Shown here one piece after another: positions 16,455 through 28,586 of a stretch of DNA of 64,000 bases (position 1 is the stretch's first letter; each line of letters opens with the position of its first letter). Origin of the DNA: an uncultured Thalassotalea sp. (lineage in GTDB: Bacteria > Pseudomonadota > Gammaproteobacteria > Enterobacterales > Alteromonadaceae); NCBI GenBank assembly GCA_947492575.1, contig CANLNK010000001.1, forward strand, positions 620,001 to 684,000. The letters run 5' to 3'. A program made the position numbers and the translations under genes. The notes under the pieces were generated by a model that did no database searches, was not told the DNA's origin, and saw nothing but the letters and a program-made list of their open reading frames with translations.

Positions 16455-17687
16455 TCAATGATTAAACGCCGTTTTGAAAAAGCCTAATAGGTTTAAATTA
16501 AATTCTTCAGGGCGAATACATTTATCGATTTGTTCTTTGTAGTTCGATTGGCTTAAATCAATATCTTCAATTGGAATTGCTTGCGCAAGTCTTGCGTTGT
16601 AGAAGACTTTCACCATTGGTGACGTAGGTTTTTCTCTATTAAGCTCACTAATTAAACCTATTTTGCCGCTGTTCAGTTGAACCAGCGTACCCACAGGATA
16701 AACCCCTAAGCATTGAATGAATTTTTCCACTAGCGCCTCGTCGTATGCGCTGTTGGTTTCTTGAATAAGAGTCTTGAAAGCTGCCGTAGGATGAATAGCA
16801 GCCTTGTAGCATTTGTCAGAAGTCATTGCATCGTAGCTATCGACAATGGCCATCATTCTTCCGTACTTACCTATATCTTCATCATCTAGTCCTTTCGGGT
16901 AGCCACTGCCATCAAGGCGCTCATGGTGCTCCTTTATACAGGTCATAGTGATGTGTGAAATATGTGGTGTATCTTCAAGAATTTTGGCGCCCAGCGCGAC
17001 ATGTGTCTTTACAATGCTTTGTTCTTTTGGGGTAAGTGGCCCAGGCTTGTCGAGTATTTCGCTTGGAATAAAGACTTTGCCTAAGTCGTGCAAAAATGCG
17101 CCTAATGTCAACTGCTCGATAACATCGCGATCAAAGTTTAAATGTTTGGCAAACATCGCCATCAAAATAGAACAGTTTAGTGAATGTTCCATTAAATAAT
17201 CGCTTTTAGAACGTAGTCTAGATAGACAGGCAAGGGCATCCTGATTACGAAAAATAGAGTCCACCATCGCATCTGTAGTTTCTCGAACTTCTTTAGCATT
17301 TACAGCTTTATCGGTTAACGCATTGCTCAAGATTTTACTCTGTAAATCTTTAGCACTCCCATATAGCGCTTGTGCTTGTTTAAGTTCGTCTTCCATGGGG
17401 ATTGCCGGCTTTCCTCGCACTTTATTTAATCTTGAAAGTGGACTGGAGTTTATATTGGGCATCACTTTGTCGACTTCTTCTACTGCTTTTTTTCTGTCAG
17501 GATCGATAATAACGCGTTTAATGCCAGCGTCTTTAAGCTGCATTATTTTGGCTATGCTCAAAACATAGCCTTCAGATTTGAGGATAAAGCCTTTGTCTTG
17601 GTAGGAAATGGATTTTACATACATGCCCGGCTTAAGGGCATCTATGGAGATTTCTTTGAAGTTTTGTGCTTTTGAATCGCTTGGCAT
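16455..17687 (-). CDS. HD-GYP domain cyclic-di-GMP phosphodiesterase
   Basis: 410 residues. The N-terminal domain (about 10-95, DALKPGMYV...) is of the DUF3391 type that often precedes HD-GYP. The catalytic domain has an intact HD pair (H200-D201 in FLHDLGK), EHHERLDGSGYP with GYP at 262-264, and the later AIVDSYDAMT motif, so it should hydrolyse c-di-GMP. There is no membrane helix or receiver domain, so the input signal is unknown. It converges with the GspAB fusion gene (52 nt between stops). Confidence 0.9.
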   Translation of the reverse strand: MPSDSKAQNFKEISIDALKPGMYVKSISYQDKGFILKSEGYVLSIAKIMQLKDAGIKRVIIDPDRKKAVEEVDKVMPNINSSPLSRLNKVRGKPAIPMEDELKQAQALYGSAKDLQSKILSNALTDKAVNAKEVRETTDAMVDSIFRNQDALACLSRLRSKSDYLMEHSLNCSILMAMFAKHLNFDRDVIEQLTLGAFLHDLGKVFIPSEILDKPGPLTPKEQSIVKTHVALGAKILEDTPHISHITMTCIKEHHERLDGSGYPKGLDDEDIGKYGRMMAIVDSYDAMTSDKCYKAAIHPTAAFKTLIQETNSAYDEALVEKFIQCLGVYPVGTLVQLNSGKIGLISELNREKPTSPMVKVFYNARLAQAIPIEDIDLSQSNYKEQIDKCIRPEEFNLNLLGFFKTAFNH

Positions 17688-17745
17688 CTAATTACCTTAC
17701 ACAACGGAATACGAAGTGACATGCTGTGTTAGATGCCTAAAGCGT

Positions 17746-17766
17746 TAGCCGCCAGTTAGGCGGCTA
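17746..17766 (-). terminator. Hairpin after leuD, probable leu operon terminator
   Basis: A perfect 8-bp GC-rich stem, TAGCCGCC / GGCGGCTA, with a 5-nt loop starts 8 nt after the leuD stop. The following minus-strand sequence is only weakly T-rich, so termination may be partial. Confidence 0.55.
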
Positions 17767-17773
17767 CGAATAG

Positions 17774-18370
17774 TTATTGCCAGTTCGCTTGCTTGGCTTC
17801 ATAGCCTTCAATGGCATCTAACTTTTTCAATGTCCAACCAACACTGTCTACACCGTTTTCTAAACAGTATTGATGAAATTTATCTAGTGAAAAAGTGTAG
17901 CATTTTTCTTGGAAAGAGACTTTATTATTAAGCAAATCAACCGTCAATGAAATTTCAGCGCCTTTTGTTAGTGCAAATAGCTCATTGATTTCTTCGTGAC
18001 TTAACTGAACAGGCACAATACCGATATTGATACAGTTTGCATAGAAAATATCAGCAAAGCTTGGTGCGATAATAACCTTGAAACCATATTCTTGCAGTGC
18101 CCATGGCGCGTGCTCTCGGCTAGAACCACAACCGAAGTTTTCTCGCGCTAACAAGATACTTGCGTCTTGGTACTGTGGCGCATTAAGCACAAAGTCAGGG
18201 TTTGGCTGTGTTCCCTCGCTATCTAGGTAGCGCCAATCGTGGAAAGCATGTTGGCCAAATCCTACACGTTCAGTTTTCTGAAGAAATTGCTTAGGAATGA
18301 TTTGGTCAGTATCAACATTCGCCATATCTAATGGCACAACTAACCCCGTGTGAGATTCAAATTTATCCAT
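17774..18370 (-). CDS. leuD: 3-isopropylmalate dehydratase small subunit
   Basis: Small subunit of the heterodimeric isopropylmalate isomerase of leucine synthesis. 198 residues (E. coli 201), with the conserved [13 protein letters not shown] near the start and [15 protein letters not shown] in the swivel domain. It is the last gene of leuABCD, 9 nt after leuC, in the same order as E. coli. Confidence 0.97.
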   Translation of the reverse strand: MDKFESHTGLVVPLDMANVDTDQIIPKQFLQKTERVGFGQHAFHDWRYLDSEGTQPNPDFVLNAPQYQDASILLARENFGCGSSREHAPWALQEYGFKVIIAPSFADIFYANCINIGIVPVQLSHEEINELFALTKGAEISLTVDLLNNKVSFQEKCYTFSLDKFHQYCLENGVDSVGWTLKKLDAIEGYEAKQANWQ

Positions 18371-18379
18371 GATTAACTC

Positions 18380-19810
18380 CTAGTGTGCTTCGTTGATATT
18401 TTCTGAACTTAAATCGACAAATCGACCTTCAATTGCCGCCGCCGCAGCCATTTCTGGACTTACTAAATGGGTGCGACTACCGCGACCTTGACGACCTTCG
18501 AAGTTACGATTAGAAGTTGATGCACAGCGATCGCCTTCAGCTAACTTGTCATCATTCATCCCTAGACACATTGAACAGCCCGGTAAGCGCCACTCAAAAC
18601 CTGCATCTGAAAAGATTTTTGCCAAGCCCTCTTGCTCAGCTTGCTCTCTTACGCGGTATGAACCAGGTACAACAATAGCGTCTACATTACTGGCTACGTT
18701 TTTACCTTGTTTTACGAAGTGAGCGACTACTTTTGCTGCAGCTCTTAAATCTTCAATGCGAGAGTTAGTACACGAACCGATAAACACTTTGTTGATGTCA
18801 ATGTCAGTGATCTTAGTGCCAGCAGTTAAACCCATGTAGTTTAATGCTTTTGCACACGAATCTTTTTCTACCGGATCGCTAAATTGCTCAGGTGCAGGTA
18901 CGGTTGCATCAACCGAGGTGACTTGTCCGGGTGTTGTTCCCCAGGTCACTTGCGCTTTTATTTCACTGCCTTCTAACACTAGCTCGGCATCAAACTCTGC
19001 GCCTTCATCGGATTTCAATGTCTTCCAATCAGCAACTGCAGCGTCCCAATCTGATAACTTAGGGGCATACTCTTTATGTTGTAAGTAATCAAAAGTTGTC
19101 TTGTCAGGAGCAATAAGGCCAGCCTTAGCACCAAACTCAATACTCATGTTACAAATCGTCATGCGCTCTTCCATTGAAAGCGCAGTGATTGCGTCACCAC
19201 AATACTCAACGACGTAACCTGTAGCACCAGCGCTGCCAGTTTTACCGATAATGGCAAGGATAATGTCTTTTGCACTAATGCCTACACCGACTTCCCCGCG
19301 CACTTCAATTCGCATGGTCTTTGCTTTTGTTTGACGCAATGTTTGTGTTGCGAAAACGTGTTCAACTTCAGATGTACCGATACCAAAAGCAAGTGCACCA
19401 AATGCACCATGCGTTGCCGTATGCGAGTCACCACATACGATGATTTGGCCTGGTTGGGTAATACCAAGCTCTGGCCCCATTACATGAACGATACCTTGGT
19501 TTTTATGGCCCATACCAAACAGTTTGATACCGAATTCTTCACAGTTTTTCTCTAATGTGCGAAGTTGATTTTCAGCAGCAGCACCAGCAGCCGCTATATC
19601 TGCTTGGCGAGTCGAAATGTTGTGGTCCATTACGGCGATCGTTTTGTCTGGACGACGCAATGCACGATCATGAAAACGTAAGTTAGCGAACGCTTGAGGA
19701 GATGTAACTTCATGGATCAAATGACGGTCAACATACAACAATGGCGTCTCACCTGGTGTGTGATCAACAACATGTCGTTGCCATAGTTTTTCATATAAGG
19801 TGGTCGCCAT
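18380..19810 (-). CDS. leuC: 3-isopropylmalate dehydratase large subunit
   Basis: Aconitase-family catalytic subunit, 476 residues (E. coli 466). The [4Fe-4S] cluster cysteines are visible in FIGSCTNSR and in [35 protein letters not shown] is also family typical. It follows leuB by only 2 nt and precedes leuD by 9 nt, so translation is coupled. Confidence 0.97.
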   Translation of the reverse strand: MATTLYEKLWQRHVVDHTPGETPLLYVDRHLIHEVTSPQAFANLRFHDRALRRPDKTIAVMDHNISTRQADIAAAGAAAENQLRTLEKNCEEFGIKLFGMGHKNQGIVHVMGPELGITQPGQIIVCGDSHTATHGAFGALAFGIGTSEVEHVFATQTLRQTKAKTMRIEVRGEVGVGISAKDIILAIIGKTGSAGATGYVVEYCGDAITALSMEERMTICNMSIEFGAKAGLIAPDKTTFDYLQHKEYAPKLSDWDAAVADWKTLKSDEGAEFDAELVLEGSEIKAQVTWGTTPGQVTSVDATVPAPEQFSDPVEKDSCAKALNYMGLTAGTKITDIDINKVFIGSCTNSRIEDLRAAAKVVAHFVKQGKNVASNVDAIVVPGSYRVREQAEQEGLAKIFSDAGFEWRLPGCSMCLGMNDDKLAEGDRCASTSNRNFEGRQGRGSRTHLVSPEMAAAAAIEGRFVDLSSENINEAH

Positions 19811-19812
19811 GA

Positions 19813-22475
<2,663 letters not shown>

Positions 22476-22543
22476 TCTTTCCTTTTTGTCTCTTAAAAGT
22501 CGTCAATTAATATGTAGATAGAACCGTTGCTAAGAATTCGGGC

Positions 22544-22574
22544 ATAAAAAAACCCGCGATGTTAGCGCGGGTTT
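22544..22574 (-). terminator. leu operon attenuator terminator
   Basis: On the minus strand AACCCGCG and CGCGGGTT form an 8-bp stem followed by seven T, about 70 nt before leuA. The GCGCGG at the end of the leader-peptide gene can pair with CCGCGC in the terminator's first arm, giving a competing antiterminator. With the leucine-rich leader peptide this is the classic attenuation layout. Confidence 0.85.
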
Positions 22575-22592
22575 AATGGTTATTCGTTAGTT

Positions 22593-22685
22593 TCAAGCAA
22601 CCATAGATCGTCCGCGCAAGGTTATTGCGAGGAGGAGCTTAATAATCGTAATTTGTGTGTTTGTTGTGCGAATTGCCACAGCCAC
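22593..22685 (-). CDS. leuL: leu operon leader peptide
   Basis: A 30-codon frame starting with GTG (22685; a second GTG at 22679 is possible) and ending in TGA. It contains three consecutive CTC leucine codons and then LRGRSMV, closely like the LLLL...RGRPV of E. coli LeuL. Two isoleucines and a lysine precede the leucine run. Ribosome stalling at CTC when charged tRNA-Leu is scarce would favour the antiterminator and transcription into leuA. A strong Shine-Dalgarno is not evident. Confidence 0.8.
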   Translation of the reverse strand: MAVAIRTTNTQITIIKLLLAITLRGRSMVA

Positions 22686-22722
22686 TTACTCAGATTTAGG
22701 GTACTTAAAAAACAATATACTA

Positions 22723-22752
22723 TTAGTAGCCGATTTTGAGGGGAGAAGTCAA
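22723..22752 (-). promoter_or_regulatory. Candidate sigma-70 promoter of leuLABCD
   Basis: On the minus strand TTGACT (-35) is followed after 18 nt by TACTAA (-10), about 40 nt before the leader-peptide start. It is the best sigma-70 match in the 347-nt gap between wzi and leuA. Confidence 0.5.
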
Positions 22753-22822
22753 TAAGTATTTTTATTCATAATAGGTGCATAAAAATATTTATTCGACCTT
22801 ATGAGTTAATCTATCAATACGC

Positions 22823-24358
22823 TTATAGGTTGTGTTCAATATTGATAAAGAAGTCTACGTTATTGTCATCTTCTGTGTCGTTGACATAGGTTGAGCGGCT
22901 AATATTACCGCCAAGTGTGAAACGCCAATTCTCGTAACTGTATTGCACTTTTGAAGATAGCATAAGCATGTCTTCGGCAATCGGCGTGAGAGTGTTACCA
23001 ATAAGCGGATTGTCAGGTGCCTTGTCGTTATTGTCTTTATTGAGTTGCAGCCAACGGAACTTTGCTTGGTATGACAAATCATTTTTCACTTCAGATATCG
23101 CACCAAAAACTACACTTGTCGCGTCATTCTCGTATAAGCTGCCTAACGTATGGCCTTTGTAACGCATACCGGTCTGATAAATTTTATGCTCGTAGTAGCA
23201 GTCACCAATTGTCGATGTGCCATCTCCATTATTGCCATCTCGACAAGTTGCATAAGTATCCGTCCACTCAGCAAAAAGGCGCCAGTTGCGTTCTAAAATT
23301 GATAAACGCGTGTCGATACCGCCTTGATAGCGCTCCTCCCCCAGGATGCTTAGGCCACCTTTGCGGTCTCCATCTTCTGCAAATGCAGTGAAGTACAAGC
23401 CTAATGGCTGGCCAAGTAATTTAGTCGACCAACGTATATCGTAACCTGCCATTTGGTTGCCAGGCTCGTTACCAGCTAAACACTCTTCTACACTTGGCCC
23501 ATTGCCACCACAGTTATCTTGTCCTTTCAGCACCCGCCAAAACGTATCTAAATCTTGTGGGCGACCATCACCACCCCATTGGGCTAGGCGAGTAAGTCCT
23601 AGTTCTAGGCTATCAATTGGCTTAAAGGTTAAACGAAAACCCCACAGCAGGGTATCTTCCACATGGCGCTCATCGTCCATTAACCCCATAAAGGTAGTCA
23701 TGGTCCAAGGTACTTCATGCTCGGTGAAAGGCAAGGTGATCGGTACGGCAGATTTACGGCTGAGGGCGAGCGCTGGAATAGGCCTCGCATTTGTTGAAAG
23801 GCTCATGCTGGTATCCCAACCTGGCCCCCACCATCGGTCTTGCATACCGATGGACACTACCCAGTTGCGCAGATAAGTGGCTAGGTAACTGCCATCGTAG
23901 CTAACATCATCACCATCTGATGGCGATGTGTTGTATCGAGGCGAAATTTTGGCAGCGAATGAGTCAGTCAGAAAGCTGGTACTAATTTGGATGTTGTTGG
24001 CATCGCGATAGCCGTCGCCAAAGCTAGTGAAGCGATTATCACCTGTTGCAGCGTTAACGATAATGCGTTTTTCGCTGCGTTTTGCCATGTTCAAATTATG
24101 TTTAACATATTGATACGCGCTAAGTGCAGCATCATCTAACGCATAGATGTCAGCTTTATCCAAGTCTTGTGCAATGTCATGCCACATAAGTGGGTAGGTG
24201 GTTGTCGGTGTTTTGATGACGTTGATATCGGCTAGATACTCGATATTCTCTCGAAGAAAGTTATTACTGGTATCAACCCAGGGCTCACTAGCCACAGGTA
24301 AAGTCGCTAATCCAAGGACTGCGCAAGTGAGTATTGAGGTAACTGTTCTTAATTTCAT
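22823..24358 (-). CDS. Wzi-family capsule assembly outer-membrane protein
   Basis: 511 residues with a signal peptide (cleavage near VASEP, about residue 25) and a body rich in alternating hydrophobic/polar strands ending in a beta-barrel C-terminus (DFFINIEHNL). The sequence DRWWGPGWDTSMSLSTNARPIPALALSR matches the Wzi family (Caps_assemb_Wzi), which anchors capsular polysaccharide at the outer membrane. It is followed on the same strand by nothing related, but is preceded by two glycerol-phosphate polymer genes, which suggests the surface glycan it handles. Family assignment is good; its ligand is inferred. Confidence 0.87.
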   Translation of the reverse strand: MKLRTVTSILTCAVLGLATLPVASEPWVDTSNNFLRENIEYLADINVIKTPTTTYPLMWHDIAQDLDKADIYALDDAALSAYQYVKHNLNMAKRSEKRIIVNAATGDNRFTSFGDGYRDANNIQISTSFLTDSFAAKISPRYNTSPSDGDDVSYDGSYLATYLRNWVVSIGMQDRWWGPGWDTSMSLSTNARPIPALALSRKSAVPITLPFTEHEVPWTMTTFMGLMDDERHVEDTLLWGFRLTFKPIDSLELGLTRLAQWGGDGRPQDLDTFWRVLKGQDNCGGNGPSVEECLAGNEPGNQMAGYDIRWSTKLLGQPLGLYFTAFAEDGDRKGGLSILGEERYQGGIDTRLSILERNWRLFAEWTDTYATCRDGNNGDGTSTIGDCYYEHKIYQTGMRYKGHTLGSLYENDATSVVFGAISEVKNDLSYQAKFRWLQLNKDNNDKAPDNPLIGNTLTPIAEDMLMLSSKVQYSYENWRFTLGGNISRSTYVNDTEDDNNVDFFINIEHNL

Positions 24359-24465
24359 CCGACGTTCTTATTGTAATCCATTGCTAATTCTTTTTGCGAT
24401 AGTGCATGCAATGAAAACTTACACACTAAATCGCTGCTTTTTAAATGCTATAGGTTAGTTAGCCG

Positions 24466-24885
24466 TTATTTGGCAAGGTCACCCAGCGCTTGTCGTAAAA
24501 TAGTACTAGATGTATGAGTGGTGTAAGGGAAGTACATGATCTCAACACCGACTTCACCGAATTCTTTTTCGATTTGATTCCACTTTTCAGTGCCTTTCCA
24601 GTCGTCGCCGACAAACATTAGATCGAACTTTAAGTTGTTCCATGCTTCCATTTTGTCGTAATTAGTCTGTGGCACAACTTCGTCAACAAACTTAATAGCT
24701 TCGACAATATCCATGCGCTCATTAAATGGGATGATTGGCTTTTTATTTTTGGCTGACATCGACAACTCATCACTAGTAACGCCAACAATTAAATAGTCAC
24801 ACTCAAGGCGTGCACGCTTCAACACATTCAAATGACCAATGTGGAACATGTCAAAAACACCTGTGGTATAGCCAATTTTTTTCAT
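24466..24885 (-). CDS. Glycerol-3-phosphate cytidylyltransferase-like (TagD family)
   Basis: 139 residues of the small nucleotidyltransferase fold: GVFDMFHIGHLNVLKRA carries the HxGH motif (residues 16-19), followed by NERMDIVEAIKFVDEVV and VGDDWKGTEKW. Length and motifs match TagD/GCT, which makes CDP-glycerol from CTP and glycerol-3-phosphate. The usual RTEGISTT near the C-terminus is replaced by THTSSTILR. The CDP-glycerol glycerophosphotransferase gene lies 91 nt upstream on the same strand, supporting this substrate over ethanolamine phosphate. Confidence 0.83.
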   Translation of the reverse strand: MKKIGYTTGVFDMFHIGHLNVLKRARLECDYLIVGVTSDELSMSAKNKKPIIPFNERMDIVEAIKFVDEVVPQTNYDKMEAWNNLKFDLMFVGDDWKGTEKWNQIEKEFGEVGVEIMYFPYTTHTSSTILRQALGDLAK

Positions 24886-24976
24886 AATAAACCTTTAATA
24901 TTGCTAGATTGCTAACGCGATATGACGAAGTAGAGCCATTACATGGCCGCTGATGGGGCGAAGTTTACCATAGCCA

Positions 24977-26041
24977 TTAGTGACTGAGTAGATAAGCGGC
25001 GATGCGCTTGCTCGCTTTGCCATCAAGCTTACCCGCAAGCTTTTCACTAAATGCAAGTCGTTCGGTTTCAAGTTGCTCTGGCTTTTGATAGTGGCTAGCT
25101 ACTAATGCTTTGACTTGACTGTACTTCTTGGCATGTACCGCGATTTCGGCATACTCGCCGTAATCCTGATCCATGCGCTTCTTAAAGCGATAGCTGAAAA
25201 TGCCTCTGTAGCTCCAACGAAGCTTTAGAAAATCACACCAAATGACGGGTTTATTCAATGCTGCAAATTCAAAAAGTGCAGAAGAGGCATCACTAATCAG
25301 TATGTTGGCACTAGCCATAAATGGAATGAGTGAGTAGTCTTCAATTTTTGCCAAGTACACGTTATCAAAGCTCGCCCAGTGATTGAGTAGCTTTTGCTGT
25401 TTGTGGTATTTCTCCTTACTTACTGAAAAGTAATGAGGTTTGATAAGAATGTTGTAGTCACTAAATTCTTTTGGCCAGTTTTTAGGAAAACACTCAATAC
25501 TGCTGGGATAAAATGTAGGGGCATAAGCTAGTGTCGGTTTGTTAGGATCTAAGCCTAGACTTGCCAAATCAAATCCCACATCTTCGCCATTAATAATTGG
25601 GTCCAGCTTGGCAAAACCAACATCCACAAAGGTATCGTTGGGATACATTTCGTTGAACCGGGCGGTACGATACGCGCCTTCAACAAACCTGACCGTCGTT
25701 GGTGTATTTGACTTCGTGTAGTAACTGGATTTAGGGCCAATACCATGGCCAAGTTGTACCGATTTACTAACGCTGTGTACCTTTTCTAAATGAGGGTAGG
25801 CGTTCGCAAAAATAACCCAGTCTGCTTTTTTCTTAATATAGTAGTCGGTTGCTTGATTTTGCTCGTCAACCCAGTATGCGGTTAACTGCTCCTGAGCCAC
25901 GATATTTTTGATAATGCTGTCATGAATGCTGTGGTAAAAAACGAACTCCACTTGGCATTGATGTTTCTTTAACTCGTGATATACCGGCAAGTATTGCGGT
26001 AAATAGTACAAGTGTAAAACATCAAATATAACGTGCATCAA
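24977..26041 (-). CDS. CDP-glycerol glycerophosphotransferase family protein
   Basis: 354 residues resembling the C-terminal GT-B-like domain of TagB/TagF enzymes (Glyphos_transf family): VQLGHGIGPKSSYY, LAYAPTFYPSS, ILIKPHYF, LISDASSALFEFAALNKPVIWCDF. The conserved HG(x)GP, KPH and SDxSS motifs are present. It probably adds glycerol-phosphate units to a lipid-linked or surface acceptor. No membrane helix is evident. Together with the TagD-like gene and Wzi it suggests a phosphoglycerol-decorated capsule or O-antigen. The start has two adjacent ATG codons. Confidence 0.82.
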   Translation of the reverse strand: MMHVIFDVLHLYYLPQYLPVYHELKKHQCQVEFVFYHSIHDSIIKNIVAQEQLTAYWVDEQNQATDYYIKKKADWVIFANAYPHLEKVHSVSKSVQLGHGIGPKSSYYTKSNTPTTVRFVEGAYRTARFNEMYPNDTFVDVGFAKLDPIINGEDVGFDLASLGLDPNKPTLAYAPTFYPSSIECFPKNWPKEFSDYNILIKPHYFSVSKEKYHKQQKLLNHWASFDNVYLAKIEDYSLIPFMASANILISDASSALFEFAALNKPVIWCDFLKLRWSYRGIFSYRFKKRMDQDYGEYAEIAVHAKKYSQVKALVASHYQKPEQLETERLAFSEKLAGKLDGKASKRIAAYLLSH

Positions 26042-26252
26042 AAAGCTCCAAACAACCTAAAACAGCGGCGGATAATAGCATAACTTGCCATATCTTGGCA
26101 TCGGTTAGTAGACCACAAGGTATTGAATTTGTTCTCTTGTTTGAAAGTTTTTTATTTTGGCTGCAGAGAAAGGGTTGTCTAGTGGGGAGTTAACAATTAA
26201 TTAAGCGCACTTATGTCATTTTGATAAAGTGCGCTCAAAGTACAGGTGCCAG

Positions 26253-26852
26253 TTATTTCCAACTGTCCATTGATGATTTTCGTCGAGATGCCAATCGTGG
26301 CAACAATAGACCTAAAATAAGGCCGATGCCCATAACGATTGCCCCGTTAAAGAACCACTCTTTTTTAATGTCTAAATCTTGGCTGCTTAGTTTAGCCTGC
26401 GTCGTACTTAGCTGGCTTTCGAGCGCTGTTATTTGGTTAGTAAGCTCTACATTTTTACTTTCGGCATCGGTTAAACGCACTTGTTGCTCATCAAGTTGGC
26501 TTTTTAGCGTCGACTCGATATCTGAATTTTCCGCTAACTGGCCATTAAGTTCTGCCACAACAAAGCGCAAGCCAGGCTTTTCTGAGACAAATTTGTCCTC
26601 AACCCAAGCTGCACGCTCTTTATCGTCAATAATTTCGGTGTAGCCGTTACGCTGCTCACCTGTGAGTTTAACTTGTGTACCAGCGTTAATGCTGCCGACA
26701 ATACGGTAGTTATTACCAGCGCCAGAGTGCATGTAGATGAAAAGTTCGTCGGAGATGTAACCGTCAGTAAGTGTACTCGGTTCTTGTTGCGCACTTGCAG
26801 CAAAAGACAACGCTGTAAACGCAATAGCGAAAAGCTGCTTGAATTTCCTCAT
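26253..26852 (-). CDS. ygiM: YgiM-type SH3 and coiled-coil membrane protein
   Basis: 199 residues: a signal peptide (about 1-22), a bacterial SH3-like domain (about 30-92, MHSGAGNNYRIVG...), a long coiled coil (about 100-165) and a C-terminal membrane helix (about 167-184) with a basic tail. This is the TIGR04211/YgiM layout. It is divergent from ygiF, as in the E. coli cca-ygiM-ygiF-glnE-hldE neighbourhood. The molecular role is not known; envelope or peptidoglycan association is inferred from the SH3 domain. Confidence 0.88.
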   Translation of the reverse strand: MRKFKQLFAIAFTALSFAASAQQEPSTLTDGYISDELFIYMHSGAGNNYRIVGSINAGTQVKLTGEQRNGYTEIIDDKERAAWVEDKFVSEKPGLRFVVAELNGQLAENSDIESTLKSQLDEQQVRLTDAESKNVELTNQITALESQLSTTQAKLSSQDLDIKKEWFFNGAIVMGIGLILGLLLPRLASRRKSSMDSWK

Positions 26853-27071
26853 GAGATAACCAGTTGAAAGTCCGTATATTAATGGTTTCGATATTAGGGC
26901 TTTGTCGCGCTGAGCGCAAGCACCAAGCCGAAAATGGCTTGATTTCGACTACTATTTGTTTATTTAAACATTGTTAAAGCTGAAAATACTTGCGTGTTAA
27001 TTCGTGGTTTTGTAATCTAATTTTCTGATTTTTTATCTGGTACTGCTGCGAACAGCGCCTAAACAACCGAC

Positions 27072-28586
27072 ATGTCGACAGAAATTGAACTGAAGTACTT
27101 TATTGAAGGTACTGACGTCACACCTAAATTTACTGCTTTGCTCGAGCAACACAGTTTTACTTTCTTACATCAATCAAAAAAACTAGCAAATACCTATTTC
27201 GATACGGCTGATCGCCAACTTCGAGCATTGGATTTCGGATTACGTGTTAGAAAGACACCTGATTACATTGAGCAAACCATAAAAACAGCTGGCGTTATTA
27301 TCGGTGGTTTACATAAGCGCCCCGAGTACAATGTAGAAATTAATGAACCATCACCTAACTTATCACTATTTCCATCTGAAATTTGGCCACAAGGTTTTAA
27401 CCTAGCGCAACTTTCTGCGTCTATCGTGCCCATTTTCGATACAAATTTTACGCGAGAGAGTTGGCTTGTTGATATTAATGATGATGCTGGTTCACAGGTA
27501 GAAGTTGCATATGACACGGGACTGATAACATCGCAAGGACAAGAGCGAGTTATTAGTGAACTTGAAGTAGAGTTAGTTAAAGGCAAGCCAGAAGCTATTT
27601 TCGAACTTGCAGCGTTAATAATTGAACAGTTCAATGTTTCGGCGGGCCAGCAAAGTAAGGCAGCTCGAGGCTACAAACTATGGCAATCAGGCAGTGTAAT
27701 CGAAGAAATTGAGACTTCTTATCACTATCCACATGCAGAATTATCGAAAGAGCTCTCTGTGGAGCATGCGTTAGTATCAGGTATGGAGCAGGGCTTAACG
27801 GCGCTTCAAAAAGCAATTGCTTCTACACTCAACCAAACCTCGTTAGCGCACTTGAAACAGGTTTATGATGCGCTCTCATTTATTCAACATGGTGTGCAAC
27901 TTTATCAAGACATTCTTTCTGAGCGCTTGTTTGAAGACCTTATTAAAACAACAACAGAGTGTATTGATTCACTCAGTTGGTTAGAGAATGCTATTCATAT
28001 AAATGACTTAACGATTAAGTCTGGCAATTACCGCAAAAAATTAGAATACAGCAAACAGTTAATCAGTACGCTAAAAATTGAGCGCAGTCGCTTTCCTTCT
28101 GAAGAAGCCATACGTGCTATTTTGACAGGTCAAAAACTCAATTATCTGCAGTTGACACTGCTGCAATTTGTTGTTTCGCCAACGGTAAAACCATCACAGA
28201 AAACGAAGCAATTAAGCGACTTTGCCCACATACAACTTGATAAGCGACTTGAAGAGTTGAAGCAAGTTTCAACAGACAAAGCAGAGCTTTCGCCGATAGA
28301 ATATCTGGTTATGCAGCACCATCTTTACGGCAGTTTACTCACCGGAAATTGGTTTAGCGGGTTATTTGAGTGCGAACAACGCCAAGATTATCGTCGTATT
28401 TGGTTGGATGTTTTTCAGGGGGTTGAAGAGCTTGCCGTCTTGGTGCTTTTGCAACAACAATTGAAAGCAACTGAAGAAACACCAATGAAGTTAGTTCGCT
28501 GGTTAGAAGGCAAGATTGAAAACTTAATCGACGCTTTGAATCACTCTTATCAAACAGCATTAACGGTTGAGCCTTATTGGCGATGA
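27072..28586 (+). CDS. ygiF: CYTH-CHAD domain inorganic triphosphatase
   Basis: 504 residues. The N-terminal CYTH domain carries the ExExK signature (E4-I-E-L-K8) and further acidic/basic tunnel residues; the C-terminal half (about 220-500) is a helical CHAD domain rich in basic residues, which binds polyphosphate in characterised members. The E. coli orthologue YgiF hydrolyses inorganic triphosphate. Its stop overlaps the L,D-transpeptidase start (ATGA), so the two genes are translated together. Confidence 0.9.
   Translation: MSTEIELKYFIEGTDVTPKFTALLEQHSFTFLHQSKKLANTYFDTADRQLRALDFGLRVRKTPDYIEQTIKTAGVIIGGLHKRPEYNVEINEPSPNLSLFPSEIWPQGFNLAQLSASIVPIFDTNFTRESWLVDINDDAGSQVEVAYDTGLITSQGQERVISELEVELVKGKPEAIFELAALIIEQFNVSAGQQSKAARGYKLWQSGSVIEEIETSYHYPHAELSKELSVEHALVSGMEQGLTALQKAIASTLNQTSLAHLKQVYDALSFIQHGVQLYQDILSERLFEDLIKTTTECIDSLSWLENAIHINDLTIKSGNYRKKLEYSKQLISTLKIERSRFPSEEAIRAILTGQKLNYLQLTLLQFVVSPTVKPSQKTKQLSDFAHIQLDKRLEELKQVSTDKAELSPIEYLVMQHHLYGSLLTGNWFSGLFECEQRQDYRRIWLDVFQGVEELAVLVLLQQQLKATEETPMKLVRWLEGKIENLIDALNHSYQTALTVEPYWR

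Noticed and set aside
23457-23876. 139-codon plus-strand frame inside the Wzi gene
   Set aside because: Antisense shadow; the minus-strand frame has signal peptide, family motif and barrel pattern.
26221-26643. 140-codon plus-strand frame across ygiM
   Set aside because: It is antisense to a clear ygiM with domain structure; its Ser/Trp/Leu-rich product has no recognisable features.
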